In this document: one piece after another, positions 43,471 through 56,165 of the stretch
Layout of the letters: each line of letters begins with the position of its first letter
How positions within the stretch are numbered: position 1 is the first letter of the stretch
Origin: Cryptomeria japonica
Taxonomy: Eukaryota > Streptophyta > Pinopsida > Cupressales > Cupressaceae
Reading direction: 5' to 3'
Assembly (NCBI RefSeq): GCF_030272615.1
Contig: NC_081410.1
Location: 190,113,619 to 190,177,618 of the forward strand
DNA: 64,000 nt
Made by a program: the position numbers and the translations under genes
Notes under the pieces: generated by a model
Told to the model about the DNA's origin: nothing
What the model saw: only the letters and a program-made list of their open reading frames with translations
The model's database searches: none

Positions 43471-44073
43471 TTATCCCAAAGTAGGCCAAACGACTTGTTG
43501 TTGATCAAACTGGGGCTGACCAGGAGAATACAAAGCTAATGTTTTTGTAGAGTTCCCATATGAAATAGTCATATCCTCTGATCTACATCCAATATATGCA
43601 TCAACCGTGGCAAGCCAAGGTCTTCCCAAAATCACCGGATATCCTCCCAATGTCGCCTTTGGAGACAGAATCATAAAGTCTGTAGGGTATTCCTAGGAAT
43701 CCAAAATAACAACAACATCTTCAATCATACCATTAGGTTACACTGTAGAGCTGTCAGTAAGCTATAGGACTGTAGGTGTAGGCCTGAGACTATTGATTTC
43801 AAGCTGCTGTATTACTTCTCTTGTCATCACAATAATGGTTGCCCCTAAATCAACTAAAATATTCCTTATCAGGGTGCCATTAATGACTATATTCACAACA
43901 GGACTACCAGGATCAGAATATTTAGGAATTGAAACCTTTCCTAGCATAATATTTGCCAGTTGATCCATCACATGTACTATTGGCGGATCCTTCTTCTTCC
44001 TGCCAGGTTTTTTTAGACATGCCTCCCTAAGTGCCTTACTATATATAGGAACACCTTTTATTGCTTGCAACAA
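43471..44073 (-). pseudogene. B: aspartic protease
   Basis: LQAIKGVPIYSKALREAC and KKPGRKKKDPPIVHV are the Athila lead-in. Active site ILVDLGATIIVMTREV (D-L-G-A, as in Athila). A stop at 43762 precedes VILGRPWLATVDAYIGC, the second block. About 200 residues. It would cut Gag-Pol. Confidence 0.8.
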
Positions 44074-45880
44074 TTAAATTTTAACACATACATGTTTCTG
44101 TTGATCTATGATATCAAAACCTTGCTCCTGTTCTATAAGAACTTCCCTTTCTTTCAATCTCTGGGGAAATGGTGGTAATATTTGCTTTTGAGGTATTATG
44201 GCTGTTGAATTAGAGATTTCTTGTTCTTCTTGCACCTCAATGATTACTGGAGGAGATGGATTAGGCAAAGTTGTCCTGGATCTGAGGTGAATATCACTTA
44301 TAGATATAGAATAGGTTGGGTATCAAATAGGGTCAGTTGAATAAGCTTGTTGTTGTTGCTGAGATTTAATATTAGGATTTGGCATTGACTAAGTGGGTAA
44401 CTGCGTTGGTTTAGGTGGAACAACAATGGTTGCAAGGGGAGGCATTAGTGCAGGTGGTTGTGGCTGTTGAATAGGCTGTTGATATCCAAAAGATTGGGTA
44501 ATCCATGGTTGACTCCCCCTCCATTGAGGAGTAGGTTGCCAATTTGCTTGAAACTGGCTCCCTTGGCCTTGAGGTGGATACCAATTTCCTTGTGGCTGCT
44601 GCCATTGTGGCATTTGATTAGAAAAATGCTGCCCTTGGCCTTGAGAACCATACAAGTTTGGATAATTACCAAAATTTTGAGCATATGGTGGCTGCCATTG
44701 ATTATTTGGTACATAAGAATTTCCACTATAACCAGAAAAAGAAAGTGGATCTGAAGGCATACCTCGTCTTTGGAAATTTGGCCTTCTTTGAGCAACATAG
44801 AAAACTTTTTCATCCTCACCTTGTATTGGCTTGAAGTCAGGAACCTCAAGATTTGCAACCATTTTACATCTCCACTCTTTTTTTCTCTGTCTACAATGAG
44901 GGAAAAATTCTGTAAGAAATGCATCAACTTCTTCATGCTTCTTCTTATCTGAGAGTGTATCCAACTGAGTAGCCATATTGTTTATGATGTCATCCTTAAA
45001 GTCCTAGATGTTGATGAAGGCACTCCTGGCTTGAAACACCCATTCTTTTTAGAAGCATATCTGGAATACTTCTTACAAATTTGTCCTATTTCATTCCACG
45101 TAGATTGTGTAATGTCACCTCCTCCCATAAGATCCAAAGCATCAGTGCATTAATCACTGATTCCCCTAAAAAATATCAACTTGAGGGAATCTTCATTTAG
45201 AGTACTATGCTTGGACTTTTTGACACTAAACATAAACCTTTCCAGTTAATCTTCAAGACTCTCATCTTCTTTATGTGTCATTCTAAAAATCTCATCCCCA
45301 CGATGATCATTACCTCTATAATAATCTTTATACTTTGCAAGAAACAATCATTTCATCTCATCCCATGTATTGATTGTGCTACTACCCAAGCTCATAAACC
45401 ATCTTAAAGATGATTCTTTCAAGGTGGTAGGAAATATTTTGAGTCTATGGGCATCTATATTACAATCAAAACTCTAATAGAGAACATCAAACTCAAACAG
45501 AAATGTGTCTGGATCCTCTGTCACCAATCCATAGAATTTAGGGAGGGAATAAGTCAGAATGTTCTTGAGATTAGCATTATCATGCTAATCAGAGATGGGA
45601 AACTCAAACGTTGGGTCCAAAGGTGGTGGTGGTGGATTATTTCCACTAGGCAGTGGGTTTCCTTGCATTGGACTTGTGGGGGGAGTTACTATATGAAATT
45701 CTTCTTTTGGGGGTCAAAAGAGGAATTGAAGACTTCCTTCTAGAAATTCAGATTCAGGGTGATTCAAATTCTCTGGGGTTTGATAAAGTTCAACTAAAGG
45801 ATTTATATCTGGGGAATTAGTTTCTGCATGATTAGGATGACTGGGTAGAAATCTACCTAGAAGATCTCTTCTTTGCCTAT
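44074..45880 (-). pseudogene. B: Gag
   Basis: Degraded from about 45880. The capsid part reads DEIFRMTHKEDESLED, a stop, LERFMFSVKKSKHSTLNED, ALDLMGGGDITQSTW and CKKYSRYASK, matching Athila Gag. 44976-44389 (195 residues) is a Gln/Pro/Gly/Trp-rich domain of repeats such as QGQGQHFSNQMPQWQQPQG. 44268-44074 has PPFPQRLKERE, the junction to protease. No zinc knuckle is visible, as is usual for Athila. Confidence 0.75.
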
Positions 45881-45985
45881 GCATGCAGGTTCATAATTTT
45901 TTTTTTCCGAACAACCAGGTATGCCAAAAAAACAATTAACGGAAAACTGAAAAGACAATAACCATAACAGGTTCTTAGTTTGACA

Positions 45986-46006
45986 CCATCCCCAACAAGG
46001 ACGCCA
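45986..46006 (-). other. B: primer-binding site (tRNA-Asp-like)
   Basis: Minus strand TGGCGTCCTTGTTGGGGATG, close to TGGCGCCGTTGCCGGGGATC, the complement of the plant tRNA-Asp 3' end used by Athila. Mismatches are mostly transitions. Confidence 0.75.
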
Positions 46007-46010
46007 AAAA

Positions 46011-47280
46011 TGTTCAACCCAACAATAAAAATAATAACTCTAGTTGAAGTCTCAATCCAAAGTTTGGACATTCACTTGGTAAAGTCACTATTTCTATAGC
46101 TAGTGTTCATTTGATTGTCAACCTAGGGACGTAATACTTGAAATGGGTCTGCACTATATATGCACTAAGTTCCTGCAACAACTACTCTGCATTACTACAA
46201 CAACTAACATTATGTGGAAAAGATAAGCAAGAATTGAATATATTGAAAGGCTACAAGAAAACTTCTACATTAACATAAATTCATTCAAGCAATACTGGCT
46301 AAGTTCAATGCTGATAAACATAAATTACTCTATTTTGGTTTGGCTGCAGGAACAAATAGTGGATCTATTTCCAATGGTTGCAAGAACAGTCAATGCAAGA
46401 ACGTCTACTGCAACTAAAGAAGAAAACTAATCTTAACAAAGGCACAGGAACACTCACCAAGTGGCCCCCCTTGGACGAGTGATTCCAGGCTTCCCAAAAA
46501 CAACTTTAAGTGCTCAGAATAACATATTTTTATTCATTGTTCTTTGGAAGTCATTACACGATTCAACATAAAAAGAAACTCAAAAACACTTGTAACTTTA
46601 TTTCCAAAATCCTCTGCTCTGCTTTCTCTCTTTTCTTTCTAACCTCTGAGAAGAGATGAAGAGCTTATTTTAAAAGAAAACATCTACTTTAAACAACATA
46701 GATCACGCCGAAGAGAAGAGGCAGATAACTAATCGAGAAAGGAGGTAGCTGGAGTTAAGCTACAAAAAATGTGGATCTAAACCAAACCATAGTCATAACA
46801 TACTGTGGCGGTATTTACAACACTAATGTCCACTTGAGTTAGACATTAGTAGTATCGCGTGATTACTTCCCTCTTCCATTCCTTACACTCTTCAGCATCT
46901 CTGTTGTTTGATCTTTCAGTCATCTGCTTGAATATCTCTTACTGCAACTGGCGTGATAGGAGAGCTTCCGCCGCAACATCATTTATTCCCTGCACTTCAA
47001 AAGAAATAACATACAAGAACATACATACATATTTTAATTAATTAGGACATCTATTAATTTCACACATGATATTGCCTTAAATAATCTACATGGCAACATG
47101 AATGAATAACATGGCTGCAGGAATAAACTGGCAAAGACAAAACATGTTTTAATAGGTTCAGGGTAACATCTTAAATACATATAGTAAACTTCCGATACAT
47201 CATTACTATTATGTAAATCAAAATATGACAAAAGCTTAAGAGTTCTAAGGATAAAAATATGCCAATGTCTCAACTCATCA
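46011..47280 (-). repeat. 5' LTR of B (1270 bp)
   Basis: Intact copy, plus strand tgttcaaccc to ctcatca. It is the reference for rebuilding the split 3' LTR. AT-rich, no coding. It has no AT-palindrome array of the type in A, C, E and H. Confidence 0.9.
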
Positions 47281-47285
47281 GAAAG

Positions 47286-47790
47286 GACAAGTAATTGTTG
47301 ATCAATTGGTTGAAGTACCCCTACAAGATGACACACCATTGCACATTGAATTTCCTAATGCAGACATTTTGATAGTTAGTAGAAATTTTTGGGAGTTTTA
47401 CTTTTATGGCTACTATACACAACATGGATCAGGTATAGGAATCTTGTTCATAAAACCTCAAGGCCACACAATTCCAAAATCATATAAACTGCGATTCCCA
47501 TGCACAAACAACACTTCAGAGTATGAGGAATTGGTCATTAGGATCAAAATGGCCATTGGATGGAACATCAAGGAACTAATGTTTATGGAGATTCACAACT
47601 CATAATCAACCAAATAAACGATGATTATAAAACCAATGATGGCAAGTTGATGCCTTATAAAAAGCTGGTTGAAGGTTTTAAAGAGCACTTTGAAGAAATA
47701 TCATTCACTTAAATCTCAAGGAATGAGAATAAAACAACAGATGCAATGGCTACAATAGAATCTCTTTTGTAGAACCAAGAGAATAAACAA
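47286..47790 (+). pseudogene. H: second (archaeal-type) RNase H
   Basis: Resumes with GQVIVDQLVEVPLQDD, then FYFYGYYTQHGSGIGILF, where A has YFDGSYTQHG: the first catalytic Asp is Tyr here. NTSEYEELVIRIKMA keeps the Glu. The remaining stretch has stops near 47605 and 47711. Inactive by the lost Asp alone. Confidence 0.78.
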
Positions 47791-49140
47791 TGTTACGAAT
47801 TCCTGATGGTAGATATCTTGCATCCTACTGTTGAGTCCCAGAACACCCACATGATTTGCCACATATCTGAAACCAAGCAATCCTTATATAGCCAAACTTA
47901 TCGATACCTAAAGGAGAATTTCCTTCCCCCAGACTTGTCTCACAATCAGAAAAGAAATTTAATCCGTCAGTCATCTTGCTATACTATGATTGTTGATACT
48001 TTATGTAGACGAGGTCTAGATAGCACTCTACTAAGGTGTCTCACACAAGAAGAATCTGAGAAAGTTCTCAACAAAGTCCACGTAGGTATTTGCGACATAC
48101 ACTCAAGTGGCATAACACTGGCTAAGAAACTTATTCAATTGGGTTACTATTGGCCTACTATGGAGAGAGATTCATTTACATATGCCAAGAAATACAAACA
48201 ATGTTAGATCCATAGGAATCTCATCCATGCACCAGCTCAAGAACTACATCCTATGGCAGGATCATGATCGTTCTCTCAATGGGGACTTGACCTAGTGGGT
48301 AAGATAAATCCTTCATCTTATAATGGACATAAGTTCATTTTGACTGCCACTGGGTATTTCACTAAATGGATTGAAGCAGTGCCTTTGACAAAGGTGATAG
48401 GAAAGCAAATATCATCATTTATTTTGAACTACATAATCTATCGCTATGGAGTCCCTATGATCATCATCACTGATAATGGGAGGCCATTTAAGAATCAAGA
48501 CATGAAGGAACTATGTGAGCGATTTCATATCCAACATAGGTTCTCAACACCATATTATCCATAGGGAAATGGTCAAGCTGAGGCATCAAGTAAAACAATC
48601 CTCAATATATTGAAGAAAACAGTCAATGAAGCTGGTAAAGACTAGCATGTTCAGCTAAATCCTACTCTATGGGAATGTAGAACTAACATTCATACACCAA
48701 TGGGGGCAACTCCATATTTTCTTGTGTATGGATCATAAGCAATATTACTAGTAGAAGTAGAGATACCTTCTCTACGGGTGTCCTTGAAAGGTCTTATCCC
48801 AGAAGAAGAATAGCGAGTCTCTAGGCTTCAAGAACTTGAACTGATTCAGGAATATAATCAAAATGCTTCAGATCACTTAAAAGCATAACAACAGAGAATG
48901 GAAAGAAGCTACAACCATAGAGTTAAGCCATGAAAGTTTCAGATTGGAGATCTAGTCCTAAGAGAAAATCCATGCAATCAACAAGATCGAGAAAAGAAAG
49001 GCAAATTTGAGCCAAACTGGTTGGGTCCCTTTGTCGTGGTAGTAGCATATGGTTCAGGAGCATACATATTATCTACACTAGAAGGTGATTGGTTCGATGA
49101 GCCTATCAATATTATGCATCTGAAGAAATTCTATGCTTAA
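47791..49140 (+). pseudogene. H: integrase
   Basis: LKENFLPPDLSHNQKRNL, then a zinc-finger part with GICDIHSSGITLAKKL and AKKYKQC and a stop. Core: FSQWGLDLVGKINPSS (Asp), TGYFTKWIEAVPLT, MIIITDNGRPFKN (Asp), a TAG in YYP*GNGQ where A has Gln, then NGQAEASSKTIL (Glu). The C-terminal module is FEPNWLGPFVV and the end MHLKKFYA. Nearly in one frame throughout, with about eight stops. Confidence 0.82.
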
Positions 49141-50118
49141 AAGTATCAGCAGAAAATACCAAAAAAATAGTGAAAAAGCAGAAAAAGTATAAAAAAATAG
49201 AAAAGCAATGAAATCCCTAAAAAGCATAAAGAGAAAATTCAAAGACTGTTAAACAACGAAAACAGTAAAAAAAAATAAAAAAATGGAAAAATGCAATAAA
49301 TTTAGATGGTGAAAACCTGGTAAACATGTGCTATCTGAAACTAGGTTATTCCATCTATGAGATCGCTTTGCTCATCTATCCATCCTATCGTATCTATCCA
49401 TCCTAGCATATCCATTTCAACTATTGCATCCATTGCTTTGAACCATTAGTAGGAAATATGCAACTTATCAACAATTATGAATCTTTGACACACTTAGCAT
49501 AGTCACTGTCTTGGATTTTATCAGAGTCAACCATGTCTGTATCGCATCCCACCATGGTTTGGATTATCCTTTGTATATCCATTCCGCTTGGGGAAAAATA
49601 CTAAAACCTTTGCTAAGGGCATCTTTAAAAGTTTCAAAAAATCCAAAAACATTTAAAAACTCAGAAAAACCAAAAACACCTAGGGTTTTTAAACAGACGA
49701 TAAGCAACAATGCGATGAAGATCAAGACATTTTGTAACAATTGAATCATGAAACTCAGAATGCAAAGATTCAACCAGCAATTAATGAAGGATTATCAATG
49801 ATCATTCACCAAGATGATTATATCAGTTAATGACTATGAAAACATATGTATGACATACATGATTTAATGTTATATCTCAATTTTTGCCAATCATGTATCC
49901 TATGCAACTCGATGATGTCCATGACTATAGGAGCTATGATGGTGCATGATTATTTTCTTTGTTTGTTGTCTGCAGTTTATCTCTTAGTAATGTATGTACT
50001 CGTCTAAGGATATGATTGGCAAGAGATCATGGAGGACATTCCAAGTCATGCACGAAAGGGATAATCCTTATTTGTTCTGCAAGAAATACTTAGGTCAACT
50101 TGGTTCATCATATAAAGT

Positions 50119-50460
50119 TGCTTGTATTAACTTGCTGTATCAAAATCCATGTAAGAAGTACTCAGATCAACTTGAATCATTATGTCAATTTGCTTTTATT
50201 TGCTTACAACAATTTAAAAGCTCAATGATAAAATCAAGCACTGTTAAAAGAAAAAATGTGAGGAATGGCATTATCATTTAAGTTAGATCATTTTAGGTCA
50301 TTTTCATTGTCAGTTGCATTACAAGCATTTCATTTTCAGTTGCATTATAAGAATTTCATCCCATTTCATTAGAGATCAACGATCAAAATAAAGATTGATT
50401 ATATTTGGACAAACAAAAATAATTTGCACTAATCATATTAAGTTGCATTCAATTATTTAG
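50119..50460 (+). repeat. H: left arm of inverted repeat
   Basis: gcttgtattaacttgctgta at the outer edge pairs with the reverse complement ending at 51811. By eye more than 90% identical over about 340 bases; the spacer is about 1 kb. Confidence 0.85.
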
Positions 50461-51469
50461 GTTCATTTCATCTTTCAGTCATTAGGTTTGCATGTTATCA
50501 TAATCATCATATCATTCGTCATTGATCATTAATTAATTGTATTCATTTTAATTGTATTAGGATTGTATTAGTTTGAATAGAGTGTAATTTGCATTGACCA
50601 TGTCATTTTTAGTTGCATTAGATTCATTTTCGTATCTAGTCATCATTAGTTTCTTTACAATCATTTATCCATTAGGTTCATTTAATTGCATTTTGCATTT
50701 AGATTCATTAACCATATTATTACAACATCATTATTAATATTTCATCATCTAATCATCATAGTCATTTAAATCATCAAATCAAAATCAAATACATTTCATT
50801 AGTAACATTTTATCATGTCATTATCATATGCATGTACATCATGGAATAGAAATACAGATCCATTGCATAAGTCATCATTATAAGCATTTTCATATAGATC
50901 ATTGCATTTAATCATTTAAGTTAAGAACCATAGAATCATTTTCATCATCATATAGATCGTATAATCCTCGGTCACATCATTTCATAAAGATCATCATCAT
51001 ATCATAGAGGCATATAGATAATTATAACATCATAAAACATCAAGGAAATAAAATATCATCATAGAATCATCCATGTAATCAATGCATATAGGTCACCATC
51101 ATCATAGTAGCATGCATAATAAATCATGAATCAGATGATATAGCCTAAAGAGTTTGAGAGTAATCAAATTATAAAATGTAATAGAAATAGATAGAATTTT
51201 CTTTATGTTGAAGAGAGATGTATGCTTATATTTTAGGAATATAATTTTGGGTTTTTGCACTAATCATATTAAGTTGCATTAGGTTGCATTCAATTATTTA
51301 GGTTCATTTCAACTTTCAGTCATTAGGTTTGCATGTTATCATAATCATCATATCATTCGTCATTGATCATTAATTAGTTGTATTCATTTTAATTGTATTA
51401 GGATTGTATTAGTTTGAATAGAGTGTAATTTGCATTGACCATGTCATTTTTAGTTGCATTAGATTGAGA

Positions 51470-51811
51470 ATGCAACCTAATGCAACTTAATATGATTAGT
51501 GCAAATTATTTTTGTTTGTCCAAATATAATAAATCTTTATTTTGATCGTTGATCTTGAATGAAATGGGATGAAATGCTTATAATGCAACTGAAAATGAAA
51601 TGCTTGTAATGCAACTGACAATGAAAATGACCTAAAATGATCCAACTTAAATGATAATGCCATTCCTCACATTTTTTCTTGTAACAGTGCTTGATTTTAT
51701 CATTGAGCTTCTAAATTGTTGTAAGCAAATACAAGCAAATTGACATAATGATTCAAGTTGATCTGAGTACTTCTTACATGGATTTTGATACAACAAGTTA
51801 ATACAAGCATA
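51470..51811 (-). repeat. H: right arm of inverted repeat
   Basis: Inverted copy of 50119-50460. Its inner edge overlaps a directly repeated block (51255-51467), so the structure arose by at least two duplications. Confidence 0.85.
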
Positions 51812-51899
51812 TCATTATAAACATAAAAAGTCCAAGTATACAATGATATCCCAAAGTAATAATCAATAAAATACAATGTCCCATAATACAAATCAAGTC

Positions 51900-54012
51900 T
51901 CAAATCAAGGGTGTCCAGTGCCACTATCACCCGAATCTGTCTGTCTCTGTGGAGGTAGATGAGAAGACCCACCAGATGGTCTTGCTCCTCGATCCTTGTC
52001 TCTCTGCGGAGGCCCCATAACCCCACCACTGCTGGTATCTATTCGGACCGTCGTCGCATAGCTATCTACTCTCTAGCTCTATGAGACCAGATCCTCATAT
52101 AACCTCCACCAATGTGTTGTCTCCTTCGCAACCCAAAATAATGCTCTGACAGTGTCAGCTGAGAGTGTACTAGAAACAACCTCATGTATATGATTGAGTG
52201 TATCTTGTAAATCTCGATATCTCCTCACTGCTCTATCTCTTTCAAGGGTGAGAGCCTATATCTGTGCTCTCAGCTGATCAATCTATGCTCCGAGATCATC
52301 CATGGTCTCCTGCTATAGTACATCCTATTGAGGTGCATCATCCTACATAGCCTCATCACCAACCCTCTCTCCTACCTCTCCGCCGTCTGGAGTCTGAACC
52401 TATGTAGATCTCATGATCCATCAATGAATCAGTGGCACATGGTCCTCTAAATCTTGCTTCTCATCCCAGCCTCCCTGTGCCGCTATAACCCCAGGATCTG
52501 GATGGATCTGACCAAAATCAATCCCCCTCCCCCTACCTTTGTCCAATGCACCACCTCTACCCAATCCAGGAGAGGACAATCCTCTCACTGATCCAATCCT
52601 GCTACTCCCTCTTCCTGTATCCCTCCCTACATTTCCACCAAAATGACCTGCATCTCTACCTACCATGGAAAGTGATCTCCCTATCTTGCCAACCCGACCA
52701 ATCTCTCTAAAAGGTCCTCCTCAGACTCTATCCCTACCTCCTCTCTGTCCTAGCCTCCCTCCGTGACCATCACCACCCTCATCCCCATCATATCCTCTAG
52801 CCTCTTGAGAAACTTTGAGGTCTCACCTCCATCTCTGTCTATTGACAATAGGATCATCAGAATCTAACTCCTCACCTCCTGAGTTGGGAGGAGGGTTCGT
52901 AGGATCAGTAATGCGAAGGAATGGATGACTAAGAAGATACTGCGCACAATTCACTGTAATACCCGCATAGAGAACATGAGGTCTCAAATCATAAGCCACA
53001 AAGGGATCAACCAAAAACTCTACGTATGCTACCTCAAAAGACAAGGAAGGACCCCAATCTCATCTGTCCTTGTATGCTCGTGCATACATGGCCACACCAG
53101 AAGGTATATGCTGAATATAGTTGAACTGTCTCAAAATCCGACCAAATAACTACCTCTCTATGATGAAAGGAGTACGACCAATTAGATATATGCTCTGCAA
53201 GATCAATGGTAACACATGACCATCCTCTAACCAAGGCTCACAATGAATGTATGGTCGCCAAATAACTGTATCCAAATAATCAAGAACCCATCTCCAATAC
53301 TCTATCTTACCCAACTTACGTTGAGTATTGATACCTATGTACAAGTAAACAAAAGGTTGACCGTCTCCTCTAACCCTGTCGTGCACTGGACATGTGACAA
53401 AAATGTGCTCCCAACACCAGATCTATAGGAGTGTACACCTAGTAGACGAAATAGCCCAACCATCATAGATGACCTGATGTAAATCATGATAAAGATGTGC
53501 GAGCTTGCAAACACCCCACACATATTGAGTATGGTGTTGCATCGTGCTCTGAAGAATGTTGCCCCATCCAACAACAAACCCTCATGATCTCATATCTAGG
53601 TAGATGAATCCACAATTAAACCTGCAAGTATAACTGGGAGAGTCTCATAATGCATAATCATATCCTCCCATCTGATCTCTCTGCCATCAATGCTCTCATC
53701 TCCAAACATTGCCTTGTAGGCCTCAGTCCCTCCTAGATCCTAGTAGTCATACTGGACAAGCTCGCCAGTAGCAAGGATATGTAAGATCCTATACACATCC
53801 TCAAGTGTAACACTAATCTCACCAGTGGGTAGGTGAAACGTGTTATGCTCACTATGCCATCTCTCAACTAATGTTGTCAAAAGACCCCTGTTATGCGTAA
53901 TATCAGGCATATACAAAAGGTGACACAAACTACAAGCATCAATATGTCTAATCTCATCCTGAATCAAATCTGGAACCAAGTGGCACATCGTCGGGGGGTG
54001 ATCGTATGGATA
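51900..54012 (-). pseudogene. H: antisense PMD protein, exon 2
   Basis: From the edge of the DNA element the minus strand reads PDLIQDEIRHIDACSLC, MPDITHNRGLLTTLVERWH, EHNTFHLPTGEISVTLEDVY and RILHILATGELV, aligned with A. Later pieces: HVLYAGITVNCAQYLLSHPF (52823-53044), an Arg/Gly-rich linker (52421-52666), a coiled-coil-like stretch (LTLERDRAVRRYRDLQDTL, about 52250-52190) and a tail with GGVMGPP near 52015. Same order as in A. Several stops and frame changes. The DNA element interrupts it upstream of the PMD core. Confidence 0.7.
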
Positions 54013-54110
54013 TGTGTCACACTTTAGGCTAACAATGCTTGTTTCGGCTGGAAGGGTTCCAATCGGAACACTTTTGGTCGGACTGATTTCGCAGCCACGT
54101 AGTGCTCGCG
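54013..54110 (+). repeat. Left terminal inverted repeat and subterminal motifs
   Basis: TGTGTCACACTTTAGGCTAAC, then three related motifs: gttccaatcggaac, tttggtcgga and, just after, ttccaatcgaaac. It resembles transposase-binding clusters at the ends of CACTA-type elements, which is only an analogy. Confidence 0.6.
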
Positions 54111-54143
54111 TGGCAAGGTGTTTCCAATCGAAACCCCCTTGCC

Positions 54144-54252
54144 CTATATAAGAGCCGAAATCCACCCAAGGCCCTCATTTTGCATTGAGCGGCTTGGAGT
54201 TTAGCAGGAGGGCGCAAAAATTCCCAGAGATCCAGCCAGAAGGGTTTCGGTG
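54144..54252 (+). promoter_or_regulatory. TATA box and possible untranslated first exon in the DNA element
   Basis: ctatataag at 54144-54152, then about 100 bases to a good splice donor, TG|GTAAGT, with GT at 54253-54254. A possible acceptor is the tgtgcag ending at 56536, 34 bases before the ATG of the ORF at 56570. The layout suggests that the element drives its own gene from its left end. Confidence 0.45.
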
Positions 54253-54407
54253 GTAAGTAGCTTTTTTTTTTAAATGTATTTATTTTATCATATATAGAAA
54301 ATTAATTTTTTGATAGCAAATTATTGTTTTAAAAGTTTTTTAAAATAGTTTTTAATTTTTTTTTTTTTGTATTTATTCTATCATATTATTTTAGAATATT
54401 AGAAAAT

Positions 54408-54725
54408 AAATACATACACGTACATAAATACACACATACATACAAATACATACACATACATACATACATACCTACACACATACATACACATACATAAAAA
54501 CCTATATACATACATACACATACATACAAACATACACAAACATACATACCTACCTACCTACATACATATAAAATAATTGTGTACACCTTAGGACATACAC
54601 ATACATACATAAACATACATACATAGGTCTACATACATACATACACACATATATGTACATACACATACATAAATACATACACATACATACATAAATACAC
54701 AAAATAATTATATTCGTCTTAGGAC
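54408..54725. repeat. Microsatellite region, (taca)n type
   Basis: About 300 bases of acatacat with variants, including ctacctac. Simple sequence, no gene. 54260-54407 is AT-rich with poly-T. Confidence 0.9.
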
Positions 54726-54749
54726 ATACATACACCTTAGGACATGCTA

Positions 54750-56165
54750 TTAGGGGTCGCGTGTGGTCCTAGGGGTCACACACGACCCTTGATAGCATGT
54801 CCTGTGGTGTATGTATGTATGTATGTATGTATGTGTATGCATACATCCTAAGGTGTATACAATTATTTTATATGACCCCTTAGGACCACACAAGGCCCCT
54901 TACGACACATGTGCACCCCTTAGGACCTATTAGGACCACATAAGACCAAATAGTGTCACAAGGGGTCTTATGTGGTCCTGAGGGGTCACACATGCGTTTT
55001 AACACATGGGTGACCCCTTAGGACCACACAAGGCCCCTTACGATACATGTGCACCCCTTAGGACCTATTAGGACCACATAAGACCAAATGGTGTCGCAAG
55101 GGGTCTTATGTGGTCATAAGGGGTCACACATGGGTTCTAACACATGGGTGACCCTTTAGGACCACATAAGGCCCCTTATGACACATGTGCACCCGTTAGG
55201 ACCTATTGAGGACCACATAAAACCAAATGGTGTTGCAAGGGGTCTTGTGTGGTCCTAAGGGGTCACACATGTGTTCTAACACATGGGTGACCCCTTAGGA
55301 GCACACAAGGCCCGTTACGACACATGTGCACCCCTTAGGACCTATTAGGACCAAATGAGACCAAATGGTGTCGCAAGGGGTCTTATGTGGTCTTAAGGGG
55401 TCACACATGCATTCTAACACATGGGTGACCCCTTAGGACCACACAAGGTCCCTTACAACACATGTGCACCCCTTAGGACCTATTAGGACCACATAAGACC
55501 AAGGGGTCTTATGTGGTCCTAAGGGGTCACACATGTGTTCTAACACATGGGTGACCCCTTAGGACCACACAAGGCCCCTTACGACACATCTGCACCCCTT
55601 AGGACCTATTAGGACCACATAAGACCAAGGGGTCTTATGTGGTCCTAAGGGGTCACACATGTGTTCTAACACATGGGTGACCCCTCAACACCACACAAGG
55701 CCCCTTACGACACATGTGCACCCCTTAGGACCTATTAGAACCACACAAGACCAAATGGTGTCGCAAGGGGTTTTATGTGGTCCTAAGGGGTCACGCATGT
55801 GTTCTAACACATGGGTGACCCCTTAGGACCACACAAGGCCCCTTACAACACAAGTGCACCTCTTAGGACCTATTAGGACCACATAAGACCAAATGGTGTC
55901 ACAAGGGGTCTTATGTGGTCCTAAGGGGTGATGCATGTGTTCTAACACATGGATGATCCCTTAGGACCACACAAGGCCCCTTACGACACATGTGCACCCC
56001 TTAGGACCTATTAGGACTACACAAGACCAAATGGTGTCGCAAGGGGTCTTATGTGGTCCTGAGGGGTCACACATGTGTTCTAACACATGGGTGACCCCAT
56101 AGGACCACACAAGGACCCTTACGACACATCTGCACCCCTTAGGACCTATTAGGACCACATAAGAC
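54750..56165. repeat. Minisatellite of ~125-140-bp units, each with two hairpins
   Basis: About nine units, marked by gggtgacccc at about 55007, 55147, 55287, 55426, 55551, 55677, 55815, 55952 (variant) and 56090. Each has two inverted repeats: ggggtcac..catgtgtt with aacacatg.gtgacccc, and aggaccacataagacc with ggtcttatgtggtcct. Some copies have lost the central aaatggtgtcgc, which shortens the loop. No coding. Confidence 0.88.

Larger units (their letters stand above)
26256..47280 (-). mobile_element. Element B: Athila-type Ty3/gypsy retrotransposon, interrupted by C
   Basis: LTRs about 1.27 kb; the right copy (46011-47280) is whole and the left copy is split by C (26256-27043 and 37068-37538). 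About 11 kb without C. Minus orientation follows from the PPT at 37539-37553, the tRNA-Asp-like primer site at 45986-46006, and the order gag, protease, RT, RNase H, integrase, extra ORF. Athila features are the tRNA-Asp primer, a DLGA protease site, a single RNase H, and an additional ORF after integrase. LTRs differ at several percent of positions. Many stops and frameshifts make it defective. Confidence 0.88.
49141..51899 (+). other. H: non-coding region with a large inverted repeat
   Basis: A-rich stretch after the integrase stop, a cctggtaaac phrase shared with A, then 50119-51811 rearranged: arms at 50119-50460 and 51470-51811 are inverted copies, and 50430-50640 is repeated directly at 51255-51467. 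Between them are cat/tca-rich low-complexity sequences. No supported gene; frames up to 95 codons look accidental. Confidence 0.75.
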
